Shown in pieces: positions 15,964 through 25,512 of a stretch of 64,000 nt of DNA. This stretch comes from Enterococcus pallens ATCC BAA-351. GTDB taxonomy: Bacteria > Bacillota > Bacilli > Lactobacillales > Enterococcaceae. Within the stretch, counting starts at the first letter, position 1, and each line of letters opens with the position of its first letter. The stretch lies in the NCBI RefSeq assembly GCF_000407485.1, contig NZ_ASWD01000002.1, forward strand, positions 124,001 through 188,000, in the 5' to 3' direction. The translations under genes were made by a program, and so were the position numbers. The notes below the pieces were generated by a model. The model saw only the letters and a list, made by a program, of their open reading frames with translations. It was not told the origin of the DNA and did not search any database.

Positions 15964-17316
15964 CTAAACAGCACGTTTACTTTCCGTAAAGAGTGTGTAG
16001 ATTATCCCAATCAAAAATCCGACAAAGGCTGGCAATACCCAACCCATCCCTATATGGAAAAAAGGCAAATATTTTCCAGCAAGGGTTAAAAGCGAATCCA
16101 CACTAGGTATGTTCAAAATGCCAGAAGGACTAGCAGCCAACCCATCGAAAATCGCTGGCACAATAGTAAACACCGTAGTCATTTGATAGACAATTCTCCG
16201 ATGTTTAAACAACGGACTTACTATAGATAGCAAAATCAACGTCATCGCTAACGGATAGACAAACATCAAAACAGGTAAAGAGAGTTGAATAATATTCGTC
16301 AAACCGACATTGGCAAATAGACACGGCAGGATACTTGCAACGACAATGAAAAATTGATAACTGCGGCTTGGAAACAGTTCAACAAAGGTTTCTGAGAAGG
16401 CCGTTACCAAACCAATCGCCGTCTTTAAACAGGCCGAGATAACTATCAAAGCCAAAAGTACGCTGCCAGCCGTTCCTAGATATTCATTGGCAATTTGTGC
16501 CAAGGCAATCCCGCCATTTTCACTCAAAGCGAATTTTCCCAGACTCATGGTTCCTAGATAAGCCAGCAATGTATAAATGACACCCATCAATACAATACTA
16601 ATCGTTCCAGATTTAATGGTGTCTTTAGCAATTTGGTTCGGCTTTTCGATTCCCATGGATTGAATCGTCGTCACAATAATAATCCCAAACGCCAGCGAAG
16701 CTAGAGCATCCAGCGTATTATACCCTTCGATGAACCCTTTTGAAAAAGCCGCAGTCGTATAAGAAGGCTGCACCACCGCACCAGCTATCGGCCCCAACGG
16801 ACGAGTAAAACCTAAAAACAGTAGTGTTCCCAGCAACAGCAAAAAGATCGGATTTAAAAATTTACCCACATAATCCAATATTTTAGTGGGCTTACGGGAA
16901 AAGAACCAGGTTGCCACGAAGAACACTAGACTAAAGACCGCCAAAACAATCGATTGATTTCCATCACCAACAAACGGCGCCAGCCCAATTTCAAAAGAAG
17001 TTGTTGCCAATCGAGGCAGTGCGAAAAACGGCCCAATAACTAAATAAATCAAAACAGTAAAAATAAAGGCATACCTGCGGTCGATTTTTGAAGCTAACTC
17101 AAAAACCCCTTTGCTTTGAGAAACCCCTATAGCAATCACACCTAAAAACGGCAACCCAATCCCTGTAACCAAAAACCCCAGATTCGCCAGCAAGACATTT
17201 TCTCCAGCCAACTGCCCCATGTTAACGGGAAAAATCAGATTCCCCGCGCCAAAGAACAAACCAAAAAGCATCGATCCTACATATAAATACTGTCTAAATG
17301 AAAGTTTTTTCTCCAT
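15964..17316 (-). CDS. brnQ: Branched-chain amino acid:cation symporter BrnQ
   Basis: This 450-residue protein has twelve predicted membrane helices and imports Leu, Ile and Val with Na+ or H+. The N-terminal [20 protein letters not shown] and the following GQLAGEN are hallmarks of the LivCS/BrnQ family, as is [20 protein letters not shown] in the third helix region. Length is normal. It is a single gene with its own terminator. In this group brnQ is often controlled by CodY; the stretch near 17400 (AAATTTTCATTCTTGAG) is only a partial CodY-like match, so I do not call it. Confidence 0.93.
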   Translation of the reverse strand: MEKKLSFRQYLYVGSMLFGLFFGAGNLIFPVNMGQLAGENVLLANLGFLVTGIGLPFLGVIAIGVSQSKGVFELASKIDRRYAFIFTVLIYLVIGPFFALPRLATTSFEIGLAPFVGDGNQSIVLAVFSLVFFVATWFFSRKPTKILDYVGKFLNPIFLLLLGTLLFLGFTRPLGPIAGAVVQPSYTTAAFSKGFIEGYNTLDALASLAFGIIIVTTIQSMGIEKPNQIAKDTIKSGTISIVLMGVIYTLLAYLGTMSLGKFALSENGGIALAQIANEYLGTAGSVLLALIVISACLKTAIGLVTAFSETFVELFPSRSYQFFIVVASILPCLFANVGLTNIIQLSLPVLMFVYPLAMTLILLSIVSPLFKHRRIVYQMTTVFTIVPAIFDGLAASPSGILNIPSVDSLLTLAGKYLPFFHIGMGWVLPAFVGFLIGIIYTLFTESKRAV

Positions 17317-17472
17317 AAACTCGCCTACTAACTATAGAATGTAAAGAAATCTAGAGTAATAGTACCTAAGAGCATGAAAGTTTACAAGTTATTCTCCTCA
17401 AATTTTCATTCTTGAGTTACATGAAGAGTTTTTTTGTAAAAATATATGCATAGCTAAGATTCCCCAATAAAA

Positions 17473-17503
17473 AAAGACCAAAACCCCAAAGGATTCTGGT
17501 CTT
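17473..17503 (-). terminator. Intrinsic terminator of the rplU-prp-rpmA operon
   Basis: On the minus strand an imperfect stem (AAGACCAgaatcc with gGTTTTGGTCTT) is followed by T7. Confidence 0.75.
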
Positions 17504-17514
17504 ATTTCTACTAA

Positions 17515-17808
17515 TTAAGCTTCTTGAGCTACTGGATATACTGATACTTGTTTTTTGTCGCGGCCTTTACGTTCGAAACGTACTACGCCGTCAACTTTTG
17601 CGTACAAAGTATCATCTCCGCCTTTACCCACGTTTACGCCTGGGTAAATTCTTGTACCGCGTTGGCGGTAAAGGATTGATCCACCTGTAACAGTTTGACC
17701 GTCTGCACGTTTAGCGCCTAAACGTTTAGATTCTGAGTCACGTCCGTTAGAAGTTGAACCGCCACCTTTTTTATGGGCGAAGAATTGCAAATTCATTTTC
17801 ATCAACAT
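17515..17808 (-). CDS. rpmA: 50S ribosomal protein L27
   Basis: This 97-residue ribosomal protein is recognisable from [20 protein letters not shown] and the C-terminal part. L27 reaches towards the peptidyl-transferase centre. The start at [11 protein letters not shown], with CAGGAGGTG upstream, gives the Firmicute-type N-terminal extension, which must be cut after NLQFFA by the Prp protease encoded just upstream; the mature protein begins at HKKGG. Longer in-frame starts lack a ribosome-binding site and overlap prp. Confidence 0.97.
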   Translation of the reverse strand: MLMKMNLQFFAHKKGGGSTSNGRDSESKRLGAKRADGQTVTGGSILYRQRGTRIYPGVNVGKGGDDTLYAKVDGVVRFERKGRDKKQVSVYPVAQEA

Positions 17809-17824
17809 GAGATGCACCTCCTGG

Positions 17825-18166
17825 TTATTGTTTGATAGTTTTAGTTTGAATGTACTGATCGTTCTCTTCTTCAATGGCCTGTAAGCCCAACAACAAATTC
17901 TCTAATAAAATTTGCGTGATATTGGTTTGCTCCTGAGTCAATCCTTCTGTGAGCTCCATATAAAGGTAGCCACCTTCAACTTCGTCCGCATCAATGATCG
18001 GCTGGGTTCCAGCTAATGCATCAATACCATTAACAGTACTAATTGCTAGAGCAGAAACAGCGGCACACACAATATCATGTCCGTATTCACCGGACTGCGC
18101 ATGACCAGAGAGTTCAAAAGAAACAATCCGTCCTGATTCATTCCGTTTGAATGTACCTGAAATCAT
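17825..18166 (-). CDS. prp: Ribosomal-processing cysteine protease Prp
   Basis: This 113-residue protease removes the N-terminal extension of L27. The catalytic dyad His22 ([10 protein letters not shown]) and Cys34 ([11 protein letters not shown]) is intact and spaced as in the characterised staphylococcal enzyme. It lies between rplU and rpmA, its universal place in Firmicutes, 16 bp from each neighbour, so it is co-transcribed with its substrate. Confidence 0.95.
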   Translation of the reverse strand: MISGTFKRNESGRIVSFELSGHAQSGEYGHDIVCAAVSALAISTVNGIDALAGTQPIIDADEVEGGYLYMELTEGLTQEQTNITQILLENLLLGLQAIEEENDQYIQTKTIKQ

Positions 18167-18182
18167 TTAGGCACCTTCTTTG

Positions 18183-18491
18183 TTACGCTTTGATTGAGTC
18201 AATGACAACTTTAGTGTAAGGTTGACGATGACCTTGTTTACGGTGTGAATGTTTTTTAGGTTTGTACTTGAATGTTACGACTTTCTTTTGTTTGCCGTGT
18301 TTTTCAACTGTACCTTCAACTGTTGCACCTTCAACGATCGGAGCTCCTACTTTCGTAGTTTCGCCGCCGACTAAAACAACTTGATCAAAAGTAACTTTTT
18401 CGCCAGCTTCAACATCTAATTTCTCGATGTAGATTGCTTGACCTTCTTCTACTTTGATTTGTTTGCCGCCTGTTTTGATAATTGCGTACAT
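18183..18491 (-). CDS. rplU: 50S ribosomal protein L21
   Basis: This 102-residue protein shows the standard L21 features: [17 protein letters not shown] at the start and [19 protein letters not shown] near the end, which binds 23S rRNA. It is the first gene of rplU-prp-rpmA and follows a long structured leader. The ribosome-binding site AAGGAGGTG is strong. Confidence 0.98.
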   Translation of the reverse strand: MYAIIKTGGKQIKVEEGQAIYIEKLDVEAGEKVTFDQVVLVGGETTKVGAPIVEGATVEGTVEKHGKQKKVVTFKYKPKKHSHRKQGHRQPYTKVVIDSIKA

Positions 18492-18600
18492 GCTTGTGGC
18501 ACCTCCTTATAATTTATACTTAGACTCGCCATCACAAGTGACTTGCGTACTTAAGACTTGCTCTGTGCGGTTGTAGCTGTGGAGTCCACAATTACAACAT
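18492..18600 (-). ncRNA. L21 leader (ribosomal protein leader RNA)
   Basis: About 105 transcribed bases lie between the promoter and rplU. They contain paired segments (ttgtaattgtgga with tccacagctacaa) and a distal AAGGAGG. Position and layout match the L21 leader known in Bacillales and Lactobacillales, through which L21 is thought to control its own operon. I matched it by context and pairing, not by a covariance model. Confidence 0.75.
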
Positions 18601-18604
18601 TCTT

Positions 18605-18633
18605 AGTTTACTAAAAAAATACTACCAAGTCAA
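18605..18633 (-). promoter_or_regulatory. Promoter of the rplU-prp-rpmA operon
   Basis: On the minus strand TTGACT (18628-18633) and TAAACT (18605-18610) are 17 bp apart. Confidence 0.75.
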
Positions 18634-18694
18634 TGATTAAATTATTGACGAGAGGCTAGGTTATTCTTTACTATAGAAAGGCGAGGTGAAATCC

Positions 18695-19339
18695 ATGGAA
18701 TATCCTGACAAATTGGTCCAATTAGTGAAAGAACGATCGACTGGCCTGCGTTTGGAGGGCTTTGTGGCTGGACAAGGTCCGAGGCACCCCAAATTAATGC
18801 TCGTCGGCGAAGCACCCGGTCGTAATGAAGTTGAAAATTTTATTCCTTTCAGCGGCGCAGCCGGCAAGGAACTGCTGAGCGCGATGGCTTCCATTGGACT
18901 AACACGGGAGAACACTTATATTACCAGCGCGGTACGCAGTCGCCCTTTTAAGGAAGTCCACCGCATCAATCGCCGGACAGACCAGGAAGAAACCGTTTAT
19001 CCGAATCGAACGCCTTCAAAAAAAGAAGTGCTGGCTCATGCACCCATTCTTGATTATGAATTATCAGTGATCGACCCACCGATGATTGCTACGTTAGGCA
19101 ATATTGGATTGCAGCGTTTATTAGGATCTGGTCATCAGATTACTGACATGCATGGAAAACTTTATCACGGACCGATCCAAAAGCTGAATCAGACGCAAAA
19201 TGACTATCAGTTTTCAGCTAAAGAATATTTAGTTTATCCACTATATCACCCAGCAGCTATTTTTTATAATCGTTCATTAACAGAAAGCATCGCCGAGGAT
19301 TGGAAAAATCTCGGTTTAATAATAGAAGAAAAGAGGTAA
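18695..19339 (+). CDS. Uracil-DNA glycosylase superfamily protein without Fe-S cysteines
   Basis: This 214-residue protein has the family-4 UDG motifs: GEAPGRNE with the following PFSGAAGKELL (uracil pocket and water activation) and YPLYHPAAIF (motif 2). Family-4 enzymes hold a 4Fe-4S cluster through four cysteines; this protein has no cysteine at all, so the cluster must be absent. The first cysteine pair is replaced by ERSTGL and the third region reads TSAVRSRPF. Start: ATG at 18695 with GAGGTG seven bases upstream; a GTG nine bases earlier is possible. It lies 4 bp before the trmR-like gene, as an operon. Activity on uracil is plausible but not proven. Confidence 0.8.
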   Translation: MEYPDKLVQLVKERSTGLRLEGFVAGQGPRHPKLMLVGEAPGRNEVENFIPFSGAAGKELLSAMASIGLTRENTYITSAVRSRPFKEVHRINRRTDQEETVYPNRTPSKKEVLAHAPILDYELSVIDPPMIATLGNIGLQRLLGSGHQITDMHGKLYHGPIQKLNQTQNDYQFSAKEYLVYPLYHPAAIFYNRSLTESIAEDWKNLGLIIEEKR

Positions 19340-19343
19340 CAAC

Positions 19344-20012
19344 ATGCTTAATGAAATGATGCATCGTCCAATTGTGAATCAGGACGTCTTACATTATATG
19401 CGAACCGAACAAAAACAACTTACTGGTAAATTAGGTGAATTGGAGGCTTATGCTCACGAACAGGGTGTCCCGGTTATTCCTCACGAAACCGTCGTTTTTA
19501 TGCAGTTTCTATTAAAACAGCTAAAAGCGAAAAATGTTTTGGAAATCGGAACAGCAATTGGTTTTTCTGCTAGTTTAATGGCGGAAACCCTAGGCGAGGA
19601 GGCTCATATTACTACTATCGATCGCTTCCCTGTCATGATCGAAAAGGCCAAAGCAAATTTTGAAAAAATGGGCTTATCTGAGCGCGTAACTTTGCTGGAG
19701 GGTGAAGCAGCCGAATTATTACAAACGCTTGAAGGCCCTTATGATTTCATTTTTATGGACAGCGCCAAATCAAAATATATTACATTCTTACCCGAATGCT
19801 TGCGTTTATTGAAGCCGGGTGGTGTCTTGATGGTAGATGACATTTTTCAGGCGGGCACTATTTTCCACCCTATTGAAGAAACACCCCGAAAAAATCGTGC
19901 CATCTATCGCAAGCTGAATGAGTTTTTAGAGACAGTCACTAAGGCTCCCGATTTAACCTCCAGCCTGCTTCCTTTAGGCGATGGAGTAGCACTAATTACC
20001 AAAGACAAATAA
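19344..20012 (+). CDS. trmR: tRNA 5-hydroxyuridine methyltransferase (TrmR/YrrM-type O-methyltransferase)
   Basis: This 222-residue class I SAM-dependent methyltransferase has motif I VLEIGTAIGFSASLMA and the metal-site region FIFMDSAKSKY followed by LKPGGVLMVDDIF, as in the catechol-O-methyltransferase-like family to which B. subtilis TrmR belongs. TrmR methylates 5-hydroxyuridine at position 34 of tRNAs. The gene starts 4 bp after the UDG-like gene. Family-level assignment is firm; the tRNA role is by similarity. Confidence 0.82.
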   Translation: MLNEMMHRPIVNQDVLHYMRTEQKQLTGKLGELEAYAHEQGVPVIPHETVVFMQFLLKQLKAKNVLEIGTAIGFSASLMAETLGEEAHITTIDRFPVMIEKAKANFEKMGLSERVTLLEGEAAELLQTLEGPYDFIFMDSAKSKYITFLPECLRLLKPGGVLMVDDIFQAGTIFHPIEETPRKNRAIYRKLNEFLETVTKAPDLTSSLLPLGDGVALITKDK

Positions 20013-20111
20013 AGCAATCCTTACTTTTTTCTTGAGAATTTCTATTTTCTCTTGTTCCCAAGGTAAAGCAGCATAAACTAAAGAGGAAGATTCAGTACGG
20101 AGGTCCTTGGC

Positions 20112-20954
20112 ATGAACAAAAGAAAAAATTCACTGATCACTTATTTGATCATTACTATTGTTACTTTAGGGTTGGTTTGGATTGGAACAAAAGATCGCGC
20201 AGCTGCCTCACCGCAGGATCAGCATGCTTTGCCAATTTCGGAGCCTGTTGTCATGGTGCCCGGTACAAATGGCAATGTAGATCAGTTTGACGGTCTAATC
20301 AAAACGTTGAAAAAGAAAGAATCTGGCATTGATGTAGTGAAGCTCACAGTCGAAACAGATGGTTCGGTACAAAGTGCTGGTAAGTTTTCCCTGGAAACTC
20401 AGCATCCGATTTTAGTCGTCGCCTTTGACGATGGCTCAGACGAGTCGCTGCCTAAGCAATCCCAATGGCTGCAAAAAGCGCTCGCCTATACTGAGCAGTT
20501 TTATGCTTTTTCAACCTATGACTATTTAGGCTATTCTAACGGGGGATTAATTCTTACTGGCTATTTGGAAAATGACCAGCAAAAAAGCGACCCTGCTCTC
20601 AATCATCTAGTAACTCTAGGAACACCTTATAATGGTACCTCTTGGGAAGACAACGACAACAGCACTGTTTTTACCGAGCCAAGAAAAAAGAGTGCTCTTT
20701 TAATGGATTATCTAAAGGGCCGTGATAATATCCCGAAAAATATCTCCGTCTACAATCTTAGCGGAAATGTCGATAATCAAAATACCGATGGAACAGTTCC
20801 ACTAACCAGTGTCTTAGCCGGAAGACTAATCTACGGCGATTCAAAGAGCTATCAAGAAATGACAGTTGATGAAAATGCAGACCATGGATCACTCGTTGAG
20901 AATGCAAAAACTGTGCAGTTGATTCAAAAATATCTCTTTGATCAAATAAAATAA
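20112..20954 (+). CDS. Secreted or membrane-anchored alpha/beta hydrolase (DUF915)
   Basis: This 280-residue protein starts with a signal peptide or anchor (residues 8-27, hydrophobic, then KDRAAAS). The remainder is an alpha/beta hydrolase of the DUF915 family: VVMVPGTNGN (oxyanion region), nucleophile Ser in YLGYSNGGLI, Asp in NTDGTVP and His in ENADHGSLV, so the triad is complete. Enterococci and lactobacilli carry several such surface hydrolases of unknown substrate. It stands alone, preceded by CGGAGG. Confidence 0.85.
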   Translation: MNKRKNSLITYLIITIVTLGLVWIGTKDRAAASPQDQHALPISEPVVMVPGTNGNVDQFDGLIKTLKKKESGIDVVKLTVETDGSVQSAGKFSLETQHPILVVAFDDGSDESLPKQSQWLQKALAYTEQFYAFSTYDYLGYSNGGLILTGYLENDQQKSDPALNHLVTLGTPYNGTSWEDNDNSTVFTEPRKKSALLMDYLKGRDNIPKNISVYNLSGNVDNQNTDGTVPLTSVLAGRLIYGDSKSYQEMTVDENADHGSLVENAKTVQLIQKYLFDQIK

Positions 20955-20965
20955 CTAAATAAAGA

Positions 20966-20994
20966 TTGACATTCTAAAGTAGTTTTTCTATAAT
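20966..20994 (+). promoter_or_regulatory. Promoter of tRNA-Arg
   Basis: TTGACA (20966-20971) and TATAAT (20989-20994), both perfect consensus hexamers, are 17 bp apart, ending about 22 bp before the tRNA. Confidence 0.9.
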
Positions 20995-21016
20995 AGCTAT
21001 TGTTGCTAAACTACTT

Positions 21017-21090
21017 GTGCTAGTAGCTCAGCTGGATAGAGCACTCGCCTTCTAAGCGAGCGGTCGTGGGTTCGAATCCCTCCTGGCACG
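21017..21090 (+). tRNA. tRNA-Arg (anticodon TCT)
   Basis: This 74-base cloverleaf has acceptor stem gtgctag/ctggcac with one wobble pair, D-loop with AGCTCAGCTGGATAGAGC, anticodon loop CTTCTAA with anticodon TCT, and T-arm GGTTCGAATCC. It reads the rare-type Arg codons AGA/AGG. CCA is not encoded. It is a single tRNA gene with its own promoter and terminator. Confidence 0.97.
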
Positions 21091-21130
21091 TACAAACAAC
21101 ATTTCAACTGATGATAGCTGTCAGTAGGTT

Positions 21131-21162
21131 AAAAATCTGTTAGGCCTCTAACAGATTTTTTT
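21131..21162 (+). terminator. Terminator of tRNA-Arg
   Basis: A 13-bp perfect stem (aaaaatctgttag) with a 4-base loop and a T7 tail. Confidence 0.88.
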
Positions 21163-21293
21163 CTTTGTTCAAAACCCTCTTAGACAAACTCCAACGCTTT
21201 TAACTAGTCTATTTATCCTAAAAAAGTATATTTGCAACCCTCTTGTGAAAAGGCTTTCTATTTGCTAACATGATAAAAAAGGGAGGGATTTTT

Positions 21294-22052
21294 TTGAAAA
21301 ATTATTTAGATCTAACTGGTCGTGTTGCAGTTGTTACAGGTGCATCATCAGGCTTAGGCCGAGAATATGCAAAAGCTTTAGCTGAGAACGGCGCTAAGGT
21401 AGCTGTTATGGCACGCCGTGTAGAACGCTTAGAAGAAGTTAAAAATGAAATTGATAGTGCCGGCGGTGAATGTCTGCCTGTCCCTGTCGATGTCACTGAT
21501 GAAAATGCCGTTGTTGAAGCTGTTCAAAAAGTAGTAGATCATTTTGGTAAGATTGATATCTTAGTCAATAATGCAGGATCGATTCAAGTAACCCCTTCTG
21601 TTGATTTATCTTTAGCAGACTGGCAGCAGGTAGTCGATGTCAGCTTAACCGGCTATTTCTTAATGGCACGAGAAGTTGGTAAAAACATGATTGAAAATAA
21701 CTATGGACGAATCATCAATACCGGGTCGATGTTTGGTATTATCGCAGGTATGCAAATGCCGAATTTAGCCTACAACGCAACGAAAGGAGCTGTACCAAAT
21801 TTCACCCGCAGCCTTGCGCAAGAATGGGCACAGTATAATATCACAGTTAATGCCATCGCACCAGGCATGTTCCCAAGTGAAATGATGGTAATCGACGAAT
21901 CGGTTGAACAGCTATTGAAATTCCGTACTCCAATTGGACGTCCCGGGAAAATTGAAGAACTTCTAGGACAATTATTATTGTTTGCTTCAGAAAATTCTTC
22001 TTATACAACCGGACAAACGATTGCCATTGATGGCGGATGGACGGCAGTCTAA
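21294..22052 (+). CDS. Short-chain dehydrogenase/reductase
   Basis: This classical SDR of 252 residues has cofactor motif TGASSGLGREYA, NNAG, catalytic Ser in NTGSMFG and YNATKG with the Tyr/Lys pair. The acid after the second strand is absent (MARRVERL), which suggests NADP(H). I choose TTG at 21294 as start, because GGGAGGG lies seven bases upstream; the ATG at 21270 has no ribosome-binding site and would place that site inside the gene. It resembles gluconate 5-dehydrogenase/3-ketoacyl-ACP reductase-like enzymes, but the substrate cannot be read. Confidence 0.88.
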   Translation: MKNYLDLTGRVAVVTGASSGLGREYAKALAENGAKVAVMARRVERLEEVKNEIDSAGGECLPVPVDVTDENAVVEAVQKVVDHFGKIDILVNNAGSIQVTPSVDLSLADWQQVVDVSLTGYFLMAREVGKNMIENNYGRIINTGSMFGIIAGMQMPNLAYNATKGAVPNFTRSLAQEWAQYNITVNAIAPGMFPSEMMVIDESVEQLLKFRTPIGRPGKIEELLGQLLLFASENSSYTTGQTIAIDGGWTAV

Positions 22053-22067
22053 CTATTGGAAATACAA

Positions 22068-22109
22068 AAGAGCTGCAAAACACCTCACAGCAAGTGTTTT
22101 GCAGCTCTT
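22068..22109 (+). terminator. Intrinsic terminator of the SDR gene
   Basis: A 16-bp perfect stem (aagagctgcaaaacac) has a 10-base loop, with a modest T-rich tail. Confidence 0.75.
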
Positions 22110-22112
22110 CTA

Positions 22113-22223
22113 TTATTCCACCCCAAAAAACTTCTTGGCAATCGTTACACTTTCCAGTGCATCCTTCAAATAATAATCCGCACCAACGAATTCTATCGTT
22201 TCCTGCCATTGAAAGCAAAAATA
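22113..22223 (-). pseudogene. Possible 3' remnant of an unknown gene
   Basis: A 36-codon open stretch on the minus strand reads like the end of a soluble protein (ETIEFVGADYYLKDALESV, then a stop). There is no start or ribosome-binding site, and the ATPase terminator hairpin overlaps its left half. I do not recognise the family. It may be a decayed gene or chance. Confidence 0.22.
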
Positions 22224-22252
22224 GGAAGTAGCTTTTATCCTACTTCCTAACT
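22224..22252 (-). terminator. Terminator of the P-type ATPase gene
   Basis: On the minus strand AGGAAGTAG and CTACTTCCT form a stem with an 8-base loop, followed by ATTTTTG. It lies about 25 bp after the stop. Confidence 0.75.
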
Positions 22253-22277
22253 CATCAAATCACCGTAATTCAGTAAA

Positions 22278-24833
22278 CTAAATTTGCTTATTCTCCATTG
22301 CTAACTGACTATTCTTTTCCATTTTATTCTTGACCAGTTTCACCACATCATACCAGCAGACAGCAGCCATTCCCAGCAAAGCACAGCTTGCTAATTGGGA
22401 CATAGATAAAGCTGCCAAATCTAAAAAGCCATTGATTGGCGAATAGATCAGTCCCAGCAAAGCAACAATGGTACCTCCCAATATTCCCCAAATCACTTTA
22501 TCACGACGCAGCTGAACAAAGGTTTGAATCCCCAATAAATGATTCGAGCTGTTTACCATCACCAAAAAGATATTAGCAACAATCAACACAGTTAATCCCA
22601 TTGTTCTGGCTAACTCATCATTAGTCGGAGCTTGCTGCAGGCTAAGATAGTAAGCTCCAAATGATGCCGCAAAAATAATCAATCCTTGAACCACACTTTT
22701 CAGCAATAATTTTGAAGATAAAATATTTTCATACCGACTTCTTGGCGGACGATTCATAATATCTGGCTCGCTGGGCTGTCTCTCTAAAACAACCGAACAC
22801 GTCGGATCAATCACCAATTCTAACAATACGACATGCGTCGGCAATAGAAATAACGCTGATTGAGCGATTCCTAATAACGGTCCAAACAAAGCGGTCAAAG
22901 CAATTGGAATGTGAATAACAAAGATATACCCAATCGCCTTTTTGATGTTGTCATAAATTCGCCGACCGTCTTTAATAGTATTGACAATAGTTGAAAAATT
23001 GTCGTCCATCAAAATCAGATCAGCAGCCTCGCGGGAAACCTCAGAACCACGTTTACCCATGGCGATGCCAATATCCGCATACTTTAAGGCGGGCGCATCG
23101 TTTACTCCGTCACCTGTCATAGCAACAACCTCATCATTTTGCTTAATGGCTTTGACAATTTTCATTTTGTGCTCCGGAGTTACTCGCGAAAATACGTTGA
23201 CTCCTTTCACCTTTTCCGCCAGCTCTACCTCAGTCAACTGATCTATTTCGTTGCCTGTCATCGCATAATCAGCATTCGCAATTCCTACCTGCTTGGCAAT
23301 AGCACTAGCTGTAATCCCATTGTCTCCGGTAATCATCACTACTTTAATGCCAGCTTTTCGACATTGTAAAATGTCGTTCTTCACACCAAGACGCGGTGGA
23401 TCGCTTAATCCCACCAACCCTAAGAAAGTAAGAGAACACTCTTCAATGGATGCAGGAATCTCAGATTTTTCAGCAACTACCTGCTCACCCACTACCAAAA
23501 CTCGCAAGCCTCTTTTAGCAAATTGCTTGATTTCATGCGTAATTACTCGTTTGTCTTCTGGTGAGAGGGTTGAAATAGCCAAAACACTCTCCGGTGAACC
23601 CTTCACGGCAATCGTCGGCTTGCCTGATCGCTGCCAAACATGCCCCATCATCTTCAACTCGTCAGTAAAAGGATATTCTGTAATTAATTCATTAGAAAAC
23701 AAGGCTTCTTTATCCCAATTATGCTCAGCGGCATATTCCAAGATCGCAATTTCCATCGGATCGTACGGCTCAGTCTCACAGGCCAAACCGACAATTTCGG
23801 TAAAGCGTTGCTGGCTTGCTTGATCTTTTATCCAACTATCGCTAACAGTCATTTTGTTTTCAGTAATTGTTCCGGTTTTATCCACTGCCAAGACAGATAC
23901 CGATCCCATCGTTTCAACAGCTGGCAGCTTACGGATTAACGACTGCTTTTTAGCTAAGCGCCACGCACCCATTGATAGGAAAATGGTTAATACCACAGGA
24001 AACTCTTCTGGAATCATAGCCATCGCAATAGTAATTCCTGATAAAATACTTTGAATGATCCGATCTCCAAAAGCCAAATTACGGTCATTGAAGAAAGTCA
24101 CTACGGCAACAAGCAATAAAAAAATAAAGGCAATCGTAGCACATACCTTTACCAGCTTACCTATTTGTTTGTCTAAAGGAGACGGCATATTCTCTACTGT
24201 AGCCAAGTGCTTGCCAATTTTGCCATATTCTGTCTGTGTCCCCGTTTTATCCACAAGAATCGTTGCACTGCCAGTTGTAACCAATGTTCCAGTATAAACG
24301 TAGTCGTCTCGCCAGTAATCCTTTCCAGTATTTTCTTCAGTTAGCGCAAGCTTTTTCCAGACGGCTTCAGCTTCACCTGTCAATGACGATTCGTTAACTC
24401 TTAGATCATTAGCCTTCATAACAAAACCATCTGCAGGAATTTTCACACCTTCTTCAATCAGCATTACATCTCCTGGAACTAGATCCTCGCTCAAAATCTC
24501 CACTGTCTGCTTGTTACGGATCACTTTGACTTTCGGCGCAGATAGGTCCTTTAACGCATTCAATGTTTGATCGGTTTTCCACTCTTGAACCACTTCGATC
24601 GCAATAATCACTGCGACAAAAGTCAGCATAATTAAGCCATCCTTTGGTTCTCCCAGAAAGAAATAGATCAGTGCCGCTACCACCAACAAAAGAAACATCG
24701 GTTCTAAAATAATGTGAAAGACCTTTAGATAAAATGGCTCCTTTTGCTTTTGCTCCAGTTGGTTCTTACCATATTCTGCTAATTGTTTATTCACTTGATC
24801 AGTCGTCAAGCCCTCCCAATTCATTTTCATCAT
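22278..24833 (-). CDS. Cation-translocating P-type ATPase (P2, calcium-pump-like)
   Basis: This is an 851-residue ion pump. Motifs in order: N-terminal cation-ATPase domain; actuator motif [10 protein letters not shown]; helix-4 ion site [13 protein letters not shown]; phosphorylation site [16 protein letters not shown]; nucleotide domain with KGSPES; hinge [22 protein letters not shown]. About ten helices are predicted. These features place it among P2-type pumps (Ca2+ or related cations); PEEFP in helix 4 differs from the PEGLP of classic SERCA pumps, so the ion is uncertain. Start at 24833 with GAAGGAG; an ATG 18 bases upstream is less likely. A single gene with terminator. Confidence 0.92.
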   Translation of the reverse strand: MMKMNWEGLTTDQVNKQLAEYGKNQLEQKQKEPFYLKVFHIILEPMFLLLVVAALIYFFLGEPKDGLIMLTFVAVIIAIEVVQEWKTDQTLNALKDLSAPKVKVIRNKQTVEILSEDLVPGDVMLIEEGVKIPADGFVMKANDLRVNESSLTGEAEAVWKKLALTEENTGKDYWRDDYVYTGTLVTTGSATILVDKTGTQTEYGKIGKHLATVENMPSPLDKQIGKLVKVCATIAFIFLLLVAVVTFFNDRNLAFGDRIIQSILSGITIAMAMIPEEFPVVLTIFLSMGAWRLAKKQSLIRKLPAVETMGSVSVLAVDKTGTITENKMTVSDSWIKDQASQQRFTEIVGLACETEPYDPMEIAILEYAAEHNWDKEALFSNELITEYPFTDELKMMGHVWQRSGKPTIAVKGSPESVLAISTLSPEDKRVITHEIKQFAKRGLRVLVVGEQVVAEKSEIPASIEECSLTFLGLVGLSDPPRLGVKNDILQCRKAGIKVVMITGDNGITASAIAKQVGIANADYAMTGNEIDQLTEVELAEKVKGVNVFSRVTPEHKMKIVKAIKQNDEVVAMTGDGVNDAPALKYADIGIAMGKRGSEVSREAADLILMDDNFSTIVNTIKDGRRIYDNIKKAIGYIFVIHIPIALTALFGPLLGIAQSALFLLPTHVVLLELVIDPTCSVVLERQPSEPDIMNRPPRSRYENILSSKLLLKSVVQGLIIFAASFGAYYLSLQQAPTNDELARTMGLTVLIVANIFLVMVNSSNHLLGIQTFVQLRRDKVIWGILGGTIVALLGLIYSPINGFLDLAALSMSQLASCALLGMAAVCWYDVVKLVKNKMEKNSQLAMENKQI

Positions 24834-25135
24834 ACTCTCTCCTTCTACCAAAAAAATAAAAACGGTTCACTCATAATACCTGTCTTTTTTAATGATTACG
24901 ACGCTATTTTTCTATTTCTTAGGCAACTTTTACTGTTTAGCAGAAACGAAAAAAACAAAAGCTGGGCGCTTAAAAAAATTTCTATAGGCCACCCTAATAT
25001 TATTTTACATACGGTTAAAATTCCAATCAGCTAGACCCAAAATCTGCTCTAATGTATCACGAAAGCTATTGGTCAACGGAGCCTATTAGGTTATACTTGT
25101 TTTTAAAATAACCATTTGCATGAAGGAGGAATTGG
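24834..25135. other. Divergent intergenic region
   Basis: About 300 AT-rich bases between the ATPase start and the broken merR gene. It should hold the ATPase promoter. I see no clear operator. Confidence 0.45.
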
Positions 25136-25452
25136 ATGACCTATAGCATTGGAACCTTTTCAGAATTGACTGGCTTCAGCATCGATACAATACGTTATTA
25201 TGAAAAGCAAGGAATTATTCTGACTAAAAGAGATCTTAACAATCGTCGGATTTTTGATGAAAAAGATGTGGAGTGGTTAGTCTTTATTCGTAAATTGAAG
25301 CAAACAGGGATGAAATGGCTCAATTTCTATTGCAGCTTTATGATAGCCGAGAAGTTGTTGGCTCTATCAATCGGGATTCCTTCACCTTTAAAATAAGTCA
25401 AGGACGTTTGCCATCCGCTGCAGGCTCAGGAAACAATCAGAAATTTAAGTGA
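25136..25452 (+). pseudogene. MerR-family regulator, broken by a frameshift
   Basis: The first 59 codons form a good MerR DNA-binding domain: SIGTFSELTGFSIDTIRYYE, then KRDLNNRRIFDEKDVEWL and KLKQTGM. Right after TGM the original frame turns into unrelated sequence and stops at 25396. The next frame from 25312 continues with a family-like helix (EMAQFLLQLYDSREVV) to a stop at 25452. A short deletion of non-triplet size near 25312 explains both. The distal part also looks eroded, so true decay is more likely than a read error. Confidence 0.75.
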
Positions 25453-25476
25453 TTTTCTTTTAAGAGAATACATGAA

Positions 25477-25512
25477 AAAACCTGTTATCGGATCACATTG
25501 ATAACAGGTTTT
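25477..25512. terminator. Terminator between the merR remnant and the signal-peptidase homologue
   Basis: A 13-bp perfect stem (aaaacctgttatc) with flanking A and T runs; it can act in both directions. Confidence 0.8.

Noticed and set aside
17390-17420. CodY box upstream of brnQ.
   Set aside because: AAATTTTCATTCTTGAG deviates from AATTTTCWGAAAATT at too many positions to call.
21017-21090. tRNA-Arg as attachment site of an integrative element.
   Set aside because: No integrase, excisionase or direct repeat of the tRNA 3' end is seen in the window; the neighbours are ordinary chromosomal genes.
21847-22218. 123-codon cysteine-rich ORF antisense to the SDR end.
   Set aside because: It runs antisense through the conserved SDR C-terminus and the SDR terminator, without ribosome-binding site; composition is that of a shadow frame.
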